DNA of 64,000 bases, taken from positions 1,554,501 to 1,618,500 of the forward strand of contig JALECJ010000258.1 of assembly GCA_023515745.1 (NCBI GenBank), given 5' to 3'. Source of the stretch: Amoeboaphelidium protococcarum. Taxonomy: Eukaryota > Aphelidiomycota > Aphelidea. The translations under genes were made by a program, and so were the position numbers. The notes under the pieces are model-generated. The model searched no databases and had not been told where the DNA came from. It worked only from the letters and a program-made list of their open reading frames with translations. Shown here piece by piece: positions 24,926-37,634 of the stretch; positions within the stretch are counted from its first letter, which is position 1, and every line of letters starts with the position of its first letter.

Positions 24926-25720
24926 CAGTGGCGTAACTACCTTACGCTTTAGTACGCTGGCGCGTACTAAAAATTATCGAGAAAAGACGTAGCCGTTATG
25001 AAATGATAGGGAATACAGCGGCTGGTACGCTTGGCAATTCAAAAATGATATGAGATCTTCTAAATATTGTAAGCGTATCAACTATATAATCAAAAGTGGA
25101 TAAATCAAGATGAAGAGAAACTATTACAATTGCAGCCCTTTTACTATATAGTAATGTCCCCCTGATAACATACTCCATCTTCAGCAACTTCTCATTTAAT
25201 TATAATATGCAGACTACAGTATCTAACTGAGCCTATCTTGTTGAATTAGGAACACGCCACAAAGCACTTATCGCATCGTTATGATTCACAAAGTAAACTG
25301 CAGTTACAGCCCATGTATGTCAAAGTGGGATGAAATAGCTCATTCAATAACAAAAAATCCCATCTTCCGTATACCCTTTTTCAGCTGCTTTATAAGGAGC
25401 TTGCGCGCAACCCGGGTTTGAGATATATTTCGATTCCAACATTCACATTTGCTTCTTGCACTTCACATTTTCCAATAGATACAGAGATTACACAAGAAGA
25501 ATTAAGTTTCACTCAACCTGTCGTAGTCTGAAGTTACAGTATTATGCTGAGTTCTGCTTAATCATCTACAATTTCTCTATAGACTGAACGTGGTTGAAAC
25601 AACAGGTGCCTGATCATGAGCAAAAATGAAGCGAGCGAAAGCGAGCAGCATTTTTGCGAAAAAAAATTTTACCACTACTTTTTTTAGCGTACTTACTTTC
25701 AAAAGCTAGTTACGCCACTG
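24926..25720. mobile_element. Non-autonomous hAT-like transposon (795 bp)
   Basis: The ends are 14-bp perfect terminal inverted repeats CAGTGGCGTAACTA. The element is flanked by identical 8-bp direct repeats GGTGATTG at 24918-24925 and 25721-25728. An 8-bp target duplication with CAGTGGCG-type ends is typical of the hAT superfamily. Subterminal GTACGC motifs occur near both ends, and a hairpin with 9-bp arms GCAAAAATG/CATTTTTGC lies at 25620-25657. No transposase frame was found, so it must have been mobilised in trans. It sits 220 bp upstream of BTB-like paralogue 3. The perfect duplication suggests a fairly recent insertion. Confidence 0.9.
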
Positions 25721-25728
25721 GGTGATTG
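25721..25728. repeat. Target-site duplication, right copy
   Basis: GGTGATTG directly after the right terminal inverted repeat, identical to 24918-24925. Confidence 0.9.
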
Positions 25729-25947
25729 TACTGTTTTAAATTTCAAGTTGTACCCACTGTACCGTATCTAAAAGCAAGAAGGAGGTAGGAGAAAGAGGAG
25801 GAGGCGCTTGAAAAGTGAAGGAATCGCCTGTTGCTTTCAACAACCTCCTGCAACATTTCGACTCCTTGTTCGTAATTAAAAGTCAAATTTCCTTTTTATA
25901 TACTCTCAACATCTACTGTCTGTGTGTTTATACATAGAAAGCCTGAA

Positions 25948-26823
25948 ATGACAGTGGATTCTAGTTTATAGACGACTTAATGTTAGCATGAGAAGCAGCC
26001 GTCAGAGAGGCGTTGCTTCGGTGACACGACTTTTATATTCAATAATCGCGTGGATGATTAGAGGGACATACAGTCTTATGAATTCTCTGGCGAAGATCTG
26101 GAGAAGTTTGGCAAAGATAATGTATTACTCACACTGGCTCAGACTTGCGTTGAGAACTCCACGATTAGAAAACGAAAATACATTATCGACCTGAAAGCTG
26201 ATACTGATCAGTTCAATGCACAGCACGTTGACAATATGATGAATCTTTTGTTAGATCCTGGCAGTCTTGAGACTTTTAACTTTGATGAAGAGATGGAAAA
26301 TTAGGATTATATGGCCAATGTATTGGATTATTACAACATTCAGTTGCCATAAAGTCCCTTTTCTGTAGGTTCATCTTTATACTAGAAGGCTCGCGTTTAT
26401 TTACTAGAGTAGCACTAGTTAAAGTGTAAAGTACAAGAGGCTGCTTTGAAGGCGTTCTTAACGGCGATGAATAAAGTAGATTTCAGCAAAATGGCAGACG
26501 GAGTGTTTAACAATGGCGAAGGTGCCATGGTTGTGGTCACTTATGATGCATCAGGCGAGGGGGGGATTTGTTTCTAAAGCGAGGATTATGAATCTGAAGA
26601 GATGATCTCGGGTTTACCAGAGTATTCTAATCTTGCTTCGTACATGTTGGCGCAACTGGTTAAAGAACTTGAAACTATGCTTCAAACCAGATTTGTTGGT
26701 AAAGGATTAGTTTTCGAGACTAAGTATAAAGATGATGATGAACCGTGGTTTCTAATACGCGCTTACTTACAAATGGAATTCTTTAAGAGAATTCAGTCAT
26801 ATGTTACTTGTAATTAATCATGA
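25948..26823 (+). CDS. BTB-like paralogue 3
   Basis: 291 residues, ATG 25948 to TGA 26821-26823. It is very similar to paralogue 2 over the whole length: GKDNVLLTLAQTCVE, IIDLKADTDQFNAQHVDNMM, FNFDEEM, DYMANVLDYYNIQLPQSPFS, FLTAMNKVDFSKMADGVF and SEDYESEEMISGLPEYS. The acidic 'DDDDDD' tract of paralogue 2 is shorter here (VDDQRD). The sequence just before the ATG (AAGCCTGAAATGACAGT) matches paralogue 2, so the duplication included 5' flanking DNA. The hAT-like element now occupies the distal promoter. A TAA three codons from the end is read as Gln (ending CNQS). Confidence 0.8.
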
Positions 26824-27412
26824 ACATGAACGTGTATAAGCTTTATATTCATTAGATTTGTTGCAAGACCTAGAAAGATTTAAAAATGTTTTTATTGGAT
26901 TTATCCAAAATACAAGAGATTCTTTGTTAAATCGACATATTTGTTGAAGCTTATGCGTGGATTGGCGAGACTATCGTGATCTGACGCGTCGCTTTGTGAG
27001 CCTGTGCATTAGAATCTACCAGTGTTTATAATGCTTTTTGTTGGTTGGCTCTGCGGATCTCGATCTTTAACTAACGTGGTAGCAATTGACTACTAGACTG
27101 CGTTACCGTGAATCATTGCCTTAACAAACTGATGGCTTAAAGCTTTAGCTTCGAAAGCATACACGTCGCGTAAATATCATGGCGGATTATAATTATTAAG
27201 TTCCACTAATCTTATAGTGAAATAGATTGAATTGATCATGAACAATGTCTAAGATGAGCTCTGTGAGCCAACTTATTTCTAAATGAAGACCATGTATTGA
27301 TAAACGCCAATATATTTTAGATTCATTTCAATATCGATAATAATAATAATATAGATCGTTCCCTTAGCGCAAAGACTACCCAAGCAAAGTACCGTTATGC
27401 AATGCGAATGGC
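26824..27412. other. Intergenic, nothing recognised
   Basis: 589 bp between the convergent BTB-like paralogue 3 and the acyl-CoA synthetase. A short ATA/AAT microsatellite is at about 27339-27352. No gene-like frame, tRNA or repeat relation to other parts of the window was seen. Confidence 0.5.
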
Positions 27413-29448
27413 TCAATTTGAAGCATTGATCTCGGTGTACATCTCGTCAATCTGCTTCTAATACTTCTCTTTGGCCTCCTTACGCTTCAACTTGAATGTT
27501 GGAGTTAGCAGATTGTTCTCCAGACTGAATAGCTCCGAGTCGACAAAGATGTTCTTCACGTTCTCAAATCCCTTCAGGCCACTAGTCTTGCCATGCGCAA
27601 TCAATGCTTCCAGGATAACCTTCTTCAGTTCTTCCATCTTGCACAACTCTGCAAATGACTTGTTCTTGTACAAATCACCAGGCTACTTTTGCGCCCACTT
27701 CATCAACACTTCCTGATCTGGAACGATGATTCCCACCAAGCTAGCCTGCAAAGAATCGCCATACACAAACGCCTGTGCCACAAACTCATGACACACGTAA
27801 ATGTTCTCAATCTTCTCTGCGGCAACATATTCTCCCTGAGCCAGCTTGAAAATATTCTTCTTACGATCGATAATCTTCACACGTCCCTGCTCATCAAACA
27901 TACCGATATCTCCAGTCTTACACCATCCATCGCTGGTTAGAGTCTCTGCAGTCTTCTCCGGCTACTTGTAGTAACCACTGAAAATGTTGAAGCCTCTGAA
28001 GCATATCTCACCACGTGGATATGGAGTGTCTTTGGAAGTGTAGCCCATTTCAGGAACATCAATCAGCTTCACCTCACAGCACGGGAATGGAGAACCAACG
28101 TGGCCAATAGTATAATCACCAGGCTGCGTGATGGTTCCGGCAGCGCAAGTCTCAGTCTGCCCATAGCCTTCCAGGACTTCGCAACCGAATGCCACGCGCA
28201 AAAACTCAGTCACCTCTGGAGATAATGGCGCACCACCGGATACCAGAGCGCGCACTTTACCACCCAAACGGTCTCTCACCTTTCTGAACACCAAAGTATC
28301 CCAGAGCAAATGATGAACGGTGTTTGGCATGTTACCCTTCTTGGAGTTGTACGCCATATTGAATAGCTTCTACGACAAGCCGCCGGCATTCTTCACATTG
28401 GCCCAAATCTTGTCATAGATACGGTTGTACAGACGAGGTACAGACGCAAAGATGGTTGGCTTCAGCTCGGCAACATCATCCAACAGCTTCAGAGTATCAC
28501 CCTGATAAAATCCAATCTTGGCACCGACACCGATCATAACAGAGAACAGAGCACGTTCCAGCACATGAGCTAGAGGCAGGTAGGAAATATGAACGTCCTT
28601 GTAATCAAAGTTGAATCCAGCTCCGTGCTATCCAGCGTAGCGGTATGACATACCAGCAGCCACCATATTCTTATGAGACAACATGACACCCTTAGGAAGA
28701 CCGGTGGTACCTGAAGTGTAACATATGGTGCATAAATCTTCAGCCTGAGGTGGGCGCAACTCTGCAACATTCTCACTACCTTCACTCTCAGCATCGGACC
28801 ACAGAATGATCTCAACACCGGCCGCCTTGGCACTTTCAACAACACCTGCAGGCACGTTAGTATCAAAGGATACAACGGTGGACATATGAGGTAGCTTGGG
28901 CTTCAACTAAATCAAAGACTAGATCTTATCTGCAGAGGCAAATACTAGCTTACACTCTGCCTAATTCAGAATGTACTCAATAGCCTCTGCACCAAGCGTG
29001 TCATACAGTGGAACAGTGCAGTAGTTGTACATGTAACACCCCTACTCAGCGATGACCCACTCTGGACGATTGACAGAGTACAATGCAATATTTCCTTTAA
29101 CCTCAATACCCTTCTTCACCAGGAACGAGCCGATAGCTTAGGCAGACGCGTAAGCTTCTCCATACGTGACCCAGGTATACGGGCCAGCAACACCATCTAC
29201 CACAGATCTTCTACCCAAGAACGGACGATCCTTCGCCGTCTCAATGCCCTTCTTGAAGTTGTCCAACAGAGTCTTCACGTCAGGCAGAAGACTCTCCACC
29301 AAACCTTTGTCTTTGTTCACCCAGTTGCGCCTTACTCTGGTTTCTCCTACACCATTAAGTTTATACCACTCATGAAAGAGAGACACGATGAACGCTTACC
29401 TTCGGGCTGAGGACCTTCAACTTCAACACTAAATAGTTTCTAAGTCAT
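27413..29448 (-). CDS. Long-chain acyl-CoA synthetase (one intron)
   Basis: Exon 1 is 29448-29400, intron 29399-29347 (53 nt, GTAAGC...GTGTAG) and exon 2 29346-27413, giving 660 residues. Splicing joins [17 protein letters not shown] to [14 protein letters not shown], as in ACSL/Faa proteins. The AMP-binding motif is intact ([19 protein letters not shown]). So are GGAPLSPEV, the signature [11 protein letters not shown], and the region around [19 protein letters not shown]. It activates long-chain fatty acids to acyl-CoA for lipid synthesis or beta-oxidation. There is no obvious signal peptide, and the C-terminus is not a peroxisomal SKL. CAG/CAA and TAA/TAG Gln codons coexist. It is divergent with CDH1. 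Confidence 0.95.
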
Positions 29449-30264
29449 ATTACAGTGATCAAATCTTTGCTTATAAAGTCAACAGTAGTTTATAAATAAT
29501 AACAAGATGGTATACAACACTAAATACTATAATGATAGTGTGGTAAAACGATTGATTGATGATGGCTTCTGTATAGTTCGGGATGAAATGAAGCGAGAAG
29601 CCGAGGGAACGAAAATTCAATTGTGGAGGCGGCGGCGTCTTTTCCGAGTGTCTGTTTGTTTGAGAGTCCAGGTTGGGTGTGGCGTCGTTGTTGATGAAGA
29701 TATTGATCGGCGGCGCGCATGTCACGGCAACTCGGCAACGGATCCGCACGCTCTCGCTCTCGTTATACAGCAGGTACGATCATCGTCGCTGAACAGGCGC
29801 GCTCGTTTCAGAGAGAAACAGTACAGAAGTGTAGCCTTACTGTAACACGCTGACATTTATCAAAAAAATATTCAGCGCGCATAAGTTCAATGCTCAATTC
29901 TCAGATGATTTCCATATCTTTCCCATTCAAGTACACTGAGAAGAACATTCGAGCAAAAAGTATTCTCTACCCATACAGCAATTATGATCAATTAAAAGTG
30001 TCCCATAGATTCTGGCCAATTGCATTTGCTGGCTTGGCTTGTATTTAATAATGAGGCGAAATCCCATATTTTAAGAATTTTTAAGGTACTGCATACTACA
30101 ACATGTCAGTACTAAGGAAGAAGAAAGTGATAACCGTGACGGTTAATTTGTTTTTTGTTTTGATTGACTTGACGTTGACGAGAAATTCTTCTTCTTTGAC
30201 CGTTTCTGTAACAATCACAGATTGTAGGTGTTGTTAGAAATACTCTAAATTAGTAGACTGCGGT
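29449..30264. other. Divergent promoter region
   Basis: 816 bp between the start codons of the acyl-CoA synthetase (minus) and Cdh1 (plus). A locally GC-rich patch at about 29620-29800 opens a plus-strand frame from 29507 (arginine-rich) that resembles no family and has no codon pattern typical of the neighbours. It is treated as non-coding. Confidence 0.5.
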
Positions 30265-32307
30265 ATGAAAAGACAAATTAATTACTCGGATGCTTATAAA
30301 AAGTCACAACTATCGGTATCAAAAGAAGATGTTAGAATCGCTGTTAATTAGTTTGAGCAACATCAGTCCTGCGTTGAAGAGTCCAACAATAATGATTCAA
30401 TTGAAACAATGAAAAAGTCTTAATCTTAATATGATTTGCTTAGCTATAAGAGCCTAAATAATTGGTAATATTAATAGTAATCTGATAAAGGACAAGATGA
30501 TAATTACTCTAATAATCGAAGTCAACCTGTGAAGCGGCCCAAGACTCCGACTAAATAGACCGGAACTTCCTCCGTACCGCATCAATTGACTAGTATTTAA
30601 TCACCTCTATCATCTCCTAAAAGTAAGAAGCGTATGCCTGCTGTGGACCGATTTATAGCTGAGAGGAATTAGACTGTAGATTTGGCCACTGCTCTTCTCT
30701 TAAAAGGCGGAAGTCTCACCTCGCCTAGTAAGCGTAGAAGTAAAGTAAATGGAGATAAAGGGAGCACGGACGCCGGAGATACTGATATGTAGAAAGAGGA
30801 GGCTAATCGTTTGTACTAGTCGGCATTGCATACAGAATTGTTCGGAGCACAGTCTGCCGATTGCTATCACAATGATGGTACTCGTAACTCTTAATTTGCC
30901 GATACCGCTTAGAGTAGTAGTAGTCATAATAGTCAAATGTAAACGCAGAATTCCATGGCAACCAATCAGACTGGAACCGATCAGTTTTAAAGAGGTTCTA
31001 GTAGTGCTACATCTCAAGCAAGAATATTACAATTCAAGTCTCCTTCCTCTGCTCTTAAATAGATTAGAAATCAGCAACAGTTATCATAGGAGCATGTGTT
31101 TTAAGGCGCTTTACCATCGCTGAAATCTCCAGTCAAGGCTAGAAGGAGACTCGACTTCTCATCTGTCATGCAGAGCCCACAACAGTTGAGTCGATTAACA
31201 TCAAGTCCATTATCTCCAGAAACTTTGAATCGGCTGCAAAAGTCTATCAAGTCGCAGCGGGCAGTCAAAGTTCAAATTCCCAAACTTCCATACAAAGTGC
31301 TGGATGCACCAGATCTTGCCGATGATTTCTATCTTAATCTCCTCGACTGGGGCTCATAGAATATTTTGGCTGTCGGTCTGGGTACTTGCGTGTACTTGTG
31401 GAATGCAGAGAGCTGTAACGTGGCAAAGCTGTGTGATTTAAGTGCTTATGACAATGTGACGTCTGTTAATTGGGCGCCCGATGGTAGGACATTGGCTTTG
31501 GGTACTAATAGAGGCTCTGTACAGATATGGGATACTGTGTAGTTGAAAAAGCTTCGAACACTCAGTGGTCATTCATCAAGAGTAGGCACTTGTGCTTGGA
31601 ATGGCTCAACTATAAGCACTGGCTCTAGAGATCGATCTATTCTGCAGAGAGATACAAGAATAGCTGATTAATCGGCATCGTTCGAAGTCAAGATGGTTGG
31701 CCATAAGCAAGAAGTTTGCGGTCTTAAGTGGTCTCCAGATGGTCAATCTCTGGCCAGCGGTGGTAATGATAATAAACTGTTGATCTGGGATGCTCGATTT
31801 CTATAGCAAGACTCCGGTAGACGTCCAACAGATGGTAGTACGGAATTACAACCGCGTCTTAAATTTGCTGAACATAACGCCGCCGTAAAGGCTATCGCCT
31901 GGTCTCCGCACTGCACTGGATTATTAGCATCTGGAGGTGGGACAGCAGATAGACGGATTCGTTTCTGGAATACTGCAACTGGTCAACATATGTAATGTAT
32001 TGACACTGGCTCACAGGTGTGTAATCTCGGCTGGTCGAAATTTAGTAATGAATTGGTGTCAACGCACGGATACAGTTAGAATTAGATTGTCGTGTGGAAG
32101 TGCCCATCCATGACACCGCTGGCCACCTTGACCGGGCATTCCTATCGTGTGCTATATTTATCAAGTAGTCCTGATGGCAGTAATATAGTGACTGGTGCTG
32201 GCGATGAAACACTTAGATTCTGGAATGTGTTTAACAATCGCAAGAGTCGATCCTCTACTGGAACAATCTTGGATGGCAATACTCAGTCTCATCGATAAAT
32301 GTTCTGA
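30265..32307 (+). CDS. CDH1: APC/C activator Cdh1/Fizzy-related
   Basis: 680 residues, ATG 30265 to TGA 32305-32307, no intron. The N-terminal ~340 residues are Ser/Gln-rich and rich in SP sites, with a C-box-like DRFIAER (~residue 128). The entry to the propeller is diagnostic: [20 protein letters not shown], then [22 protein letters not shown] repeats run to about 665. Cdh1 binds the anaphase-promoting complex and presents KEN/D-box substrates in late mitosis and G1. KVLDAPDL...DDFYLNL is closer to Cdh1 than to Cdc20. The usual C-terminal Ile-Arg tail is absent: the chain ends HRQMF after the last codons CGA TAA ATG TTC. Confidence 0.92.
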
Positions 32308-32466
32308 ACCGTAAATCTTTGAAAGTTGTTTATCGTTTTGTACCACCCTATATAAAAGTCTATTTCCTTTAAAACTCAACTCTTGCGATGAAATGATGAT
32401 GTAGCTTTATTTATACTTATCAATTTTAAAAGCGAATTATCACAACTAAACTAAATAGTATAGAAA

Positions 32467-33330
32467 TCATCTCTGTGCCCATTCCACCTTCAGAATCAAA
32501 TTATCAAACGGATATCCATCCATCTTTTCCATCGCGAGCTCAGCACTTCTTCTAATGTTAAAGGTGACAAAAGCGTATCCTCTGCACATTCTAGTTTCAT
32601 AACCTTGAGCGACTTTAACGCGTTAGATACCACCAAACTTGGAGAAGAGACTATACAAATCCTAATCTTGTGCATACTCTGATAGATTAGAAACTCTTAA
32701 CGTTGTCAACTCACCGCCATCTCCACCAGGCGGCTGATAGGCAGAAGACGATCTTCCAGATGATGAACCGGCAGCTGATGCACTTGGCGGGATACCCATC
32801 TTTGCCCGCTGTGATGGTGGAATATACTTGCCGCCTCCAAGTGTCGGTTTAGCAGCAGCTGCTCCATCAGCACCACTCACATTATCAGAGCTAAACGCAG
32901 CCGGACTAGCTAGTTTATCCAGAGTCTCGCTAAGCGGAGTAAGAGTGTCTTTATATGGACACTTGGCAGTGAAATGCTCTCCTTTACACACACGACATGT
33001 AATGGCACTGGTGGTCATTTTCTTCACTTATTCATCTACAGTCAGCTTTGGCTTCTGCTCGACTTCATTCAGAGCGCGAACTCCCAATTTCAAAGTCACC
33101 TCCTCACCCAGAGTTGTAATACCTTCATCAAATGTACCATGTCCGGTGGCCTATCCAAATTTCTTCCATTATCTTCTCTCAATCACAGCATGATTAGCTT
33201 TCTACTTGCGCACAACTGTCTTTACCTTACGCGTAATCTTGATCTTCTCGCCCTTGTCATTTGTGGAATACTCGACAATGACCTTGAGTCCATCTTGTTC
33301 AGTCACTTTAATCTCTGGTGCATCAACCAT
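32467..33330 (-). CDS. EIF3G: Translation initiation factor eIF3 subunit G
   Basis: 287 residues, ATG 33330-33328 to TGA 32469-32467. It shows the family order. An N-terminal beta-rich segment (KVIVEYSTNDKGEKIKITRK, RRQWKKFGQATG) is followed by EEVTLKLG. Next is a CCHC zinc knuckle (CRVCKGEHFTAKC), then KYIPPSQRAKMG and a C-terminal RRM (TLRVSNLSEYAQDQDLYSLF ... GYAFVTF ... LKVEWAQR). eIF3g binds RNA and eIF3i in the eIF3 complex during scanning. Start choice: first Met of the conserved block. It is convergent with CDH1 (159-bp gap). Confidence 0.95.
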
Positions 33331-34863
33331 TTGTGTGTAACTATATTTTTCTAAAATACTATCAATGTAATAAAATACAGGTTTATGATGATAATGATAC
33401 TTTCGAGAATAAAAAAAGAAATCTCTCGTTCTCAAAATACCCCAAAGAAATGAGAAAAGCGACGATGGAAAGACGGTCAGATTTAACATTCCGACTACAG
33501 TAGAGAATTTGCGAAGAATGCACAAATAAAGGCGAGAAGAGACGATGAACGATGTTGGTCAGATTTTCACTTGGAGAGTTTGCATTCATGTGGGTTAAGC
33601 GATCACTCGTACACTTTAAAAAAGCTCCGGCGATCTTTTCATCGGGGTACCCACATATCCCCGTATTAGCAACTGCAATCTTCAAATTGTTCCAACGACG
33701 TAACAAAGCCCATAATCCAACCTGATATTACAACAGGACACCATCACCTTAACCTTGACCAGTTTAGCCTGATACCATGCCTAAACTCATTGCATAAGCC
33801 TTTCAACATCTGCAGTACCAATGAGCGCCTCCATAGCAGTACTAAGCACGGCAGCCATCTTCCATTTACCCAACTTAATCAGACGCAAAGACAATCACAG
33901 TATTATGCAACAACAATGACTAGCAAACGAAAATACTTTCTGACATGGAGACTAAACATTGTAATTAGCGCGATAATATTTTAGCAAGATATGCAAACAG
34001 ACATCACACATTGAATGCAAAAAGACTGCTCCACCAGGTCAACTGCAACCAATGTTACTCCCCCTTGATAAACTCCGTGACATTACAATGCAAGCTCAGA
34101 CATTAACGCGATAATCTGTGAAATGGCCAGCGCCAAGACTGAGACAGTTTCAATAGGGGCGCACCCAAAGATGTAAATGCAACTTTTTATTATTCAAAAA
34201 TATCACAATTTCTGCAATTTCTTATCAAGAAGAGAAGTAAGGCGTCAACTTGCATCATTTTAACAGGACTGATTCAATCACTAACTCTATCGTATCAGAT
34301 CACGTCACGATGCGTCATTGATATCCGAGTTTCTGATTTACTCGGAACACACGGATAGCAATTTGAAGTATCGTCTAGTCTAGAATCTTTACTTTGCAGG
34401 AATGGATAGCGCACGTTCTTTGACTTGCATACATAATCAGTCAAATAGTGCTACAGATGTAGAATCAGAAGAATTCCAGTGACATTAAAGTGACGAGACA
34501 AGTTATCAATTTGAGCGATTGCAACGATGATATTTAGCAGCGTAAAATCAAATAAGGTGAGTTATAAGTTAAGGAAAAGACGTGGGTTTAGAGAGAATAT
34601 TTCGATTTAAGTTTAGTTTCAATGAGAATCATTTATATTGTAACGCTATATAACATATCAAAATACTTGTGAAACAAGCGGACCATCATCAAGTGATCTA
34701 CTGAAGAAAATTTTCAAAAAAACTTTGAAGTGCACGAACAAGAGATCGTCCTCTTTTCTTTCTCGACGCTCTCAGTATATCGGCTCAATTAACTGCAACC
34801 TCTACTGAATAGCATCTTTTTGTTCATCACTAATTATAATTGGCGATAGTATTTGTGAATAAT
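33331..34863. other. Intergenic containing dispersed repeat copy A
   Basis: 1.5 kb between the starts of eIF3g (minus) and CIA2 (plus). About 33331-33584 is the eIF3g upstream region. 33585-34752 is one copy of a 1.2-kb repeat whose inverted copy lies at 61481-62638. 34753-34863 is the CIA2 upstream region. Confidence 0.7.
33585..34752 (+). repeat. Dispersed 1.2-kb repeat, copy A
   Basis: Homologous over its whole length, in inverted orientation, to 61481-62638, with scattered substitutions and small indels (I estimate 85-90% identity by eye). At the left edge similarity stops abruptly after TTCATGTGGG. The right edge fades near AGATCGTCCT. Neither edge has an obvious terminal inverted repeat. 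Both copies keep short protein-like frames (for example LRRWNNLKIAVANTG / GYPDEKIAGAFLKCTSDRL on the minus strand, and GTADVERLM), but each is broken by TGAs. It is probably a decayed transposon family of unknown class. Confidence 0.8.
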
Positions 34864-35367
34864 ATGACCATGTAGAATAGTAATCCTCTGGTGAATGACG
34901 TGAAAGGTCCTTTTAGGTAAAAGAGCGAGGATGATATGAATCCTGATGTGGAAGATTAGATTGACAGTCTGGAGGTGTTTGATCTTATACGCGATATAAA
35001 TGATCCTGAACACCCGCTCACCTTGGAGTAGTTGAATGTCGTCACTCTGGAATAGATTGATGTTAGGAGACTGCCAGAGAGCGACGACAAGTACATGATA
35101 TCTATTGACTTTACGCCAACCATCCCACATTGCTCTATGGCCACTCTCATTGGATTGGCGATCCGTGTCAAGTTGCAGCGATCTCTTGCCAGGAATTGTA
35201 AGGTATCTGTTAATATTAGAGAAGGCACTCATCAGAGTGAGGTGGCTATTAACAAGTAACTGAATGATAAAGAACGCGTTGCCGCCGCGATTGAGAATCC
35301 AAGCCTGTCCTCTGTCGTTAATTAGTGCATCGCTAGATCAGTTTCCGTATCAGCCGGTGACATTTGA
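34864..35367 (+). CDS. CIA2: Cytosolic Fe-S assembly factor CIA2 (MIP18 family)
   Basis: 167 residues from ATG 34864 (a second in-frame ATG is at 34870) to TGA 35365-35367, close to human CIAO2B (163). Conserved blocks are NPLVNDVKGPFRQ; EVFDLIRDINDPEHPLTLEQ; VDFTPTIPHCSMATLIGL-type (IDFTPTIPHCSMATLIGLAI) with the reactive Cys; VNIREGTHQSEVAINKQLND; KERVAAAIEN. CIA2 with CIA1 and MMS19 targets Fe-S clusters to apo-proteins. The family-conserved Gln of LEQL (35029-35031) is TAG and that of NKQL (35257-35259) is TAA, which supports the code. The start is 112 bp from repeat copy A. Confidence 0.95.
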
Positions 35368-35450
35368 ATTGTAATAATGTAACTTGTTTTTTTATCTATT
35401 TTGTATTAGTTTTACAATAGTATTTTCGGTATTCTTGTAACATATATAGA

Positions 35451-37358
<1,908 letters not shown>

Positions 37359-37634
37359 TGTCTCTTTACTCAGATATTCAATTTTAGTGCCCAACTGTTC
37401 CGCTTCAGGTTTTTTTTGTTTATGAAACGGCTATTGTAAAGAAACCAGATCTGAAACAAGAATTTTGGTCGCAAGAAACTCGAGTAACCATCAGTTGTAG
37501 CATTTATTGATTACCGGGTGTTTAACACCACCATGCTAGTGTGTTAATGAAATAGCATTTAATCCAAGGCTGAAAGTATATACTGGGAATAATCATTGAC
37601 TGAAGTATATTTATTTGATAAGCAAACGATAATA

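Noticed and set aside
29507-29845. 112-codon arginine-rich plus-strand ORF between the acyl-CoA synthetase and Cdh1.
   Set aside because: No family resemblance, composition driven by a local GC patch, and it lies in a divergent promoter region.
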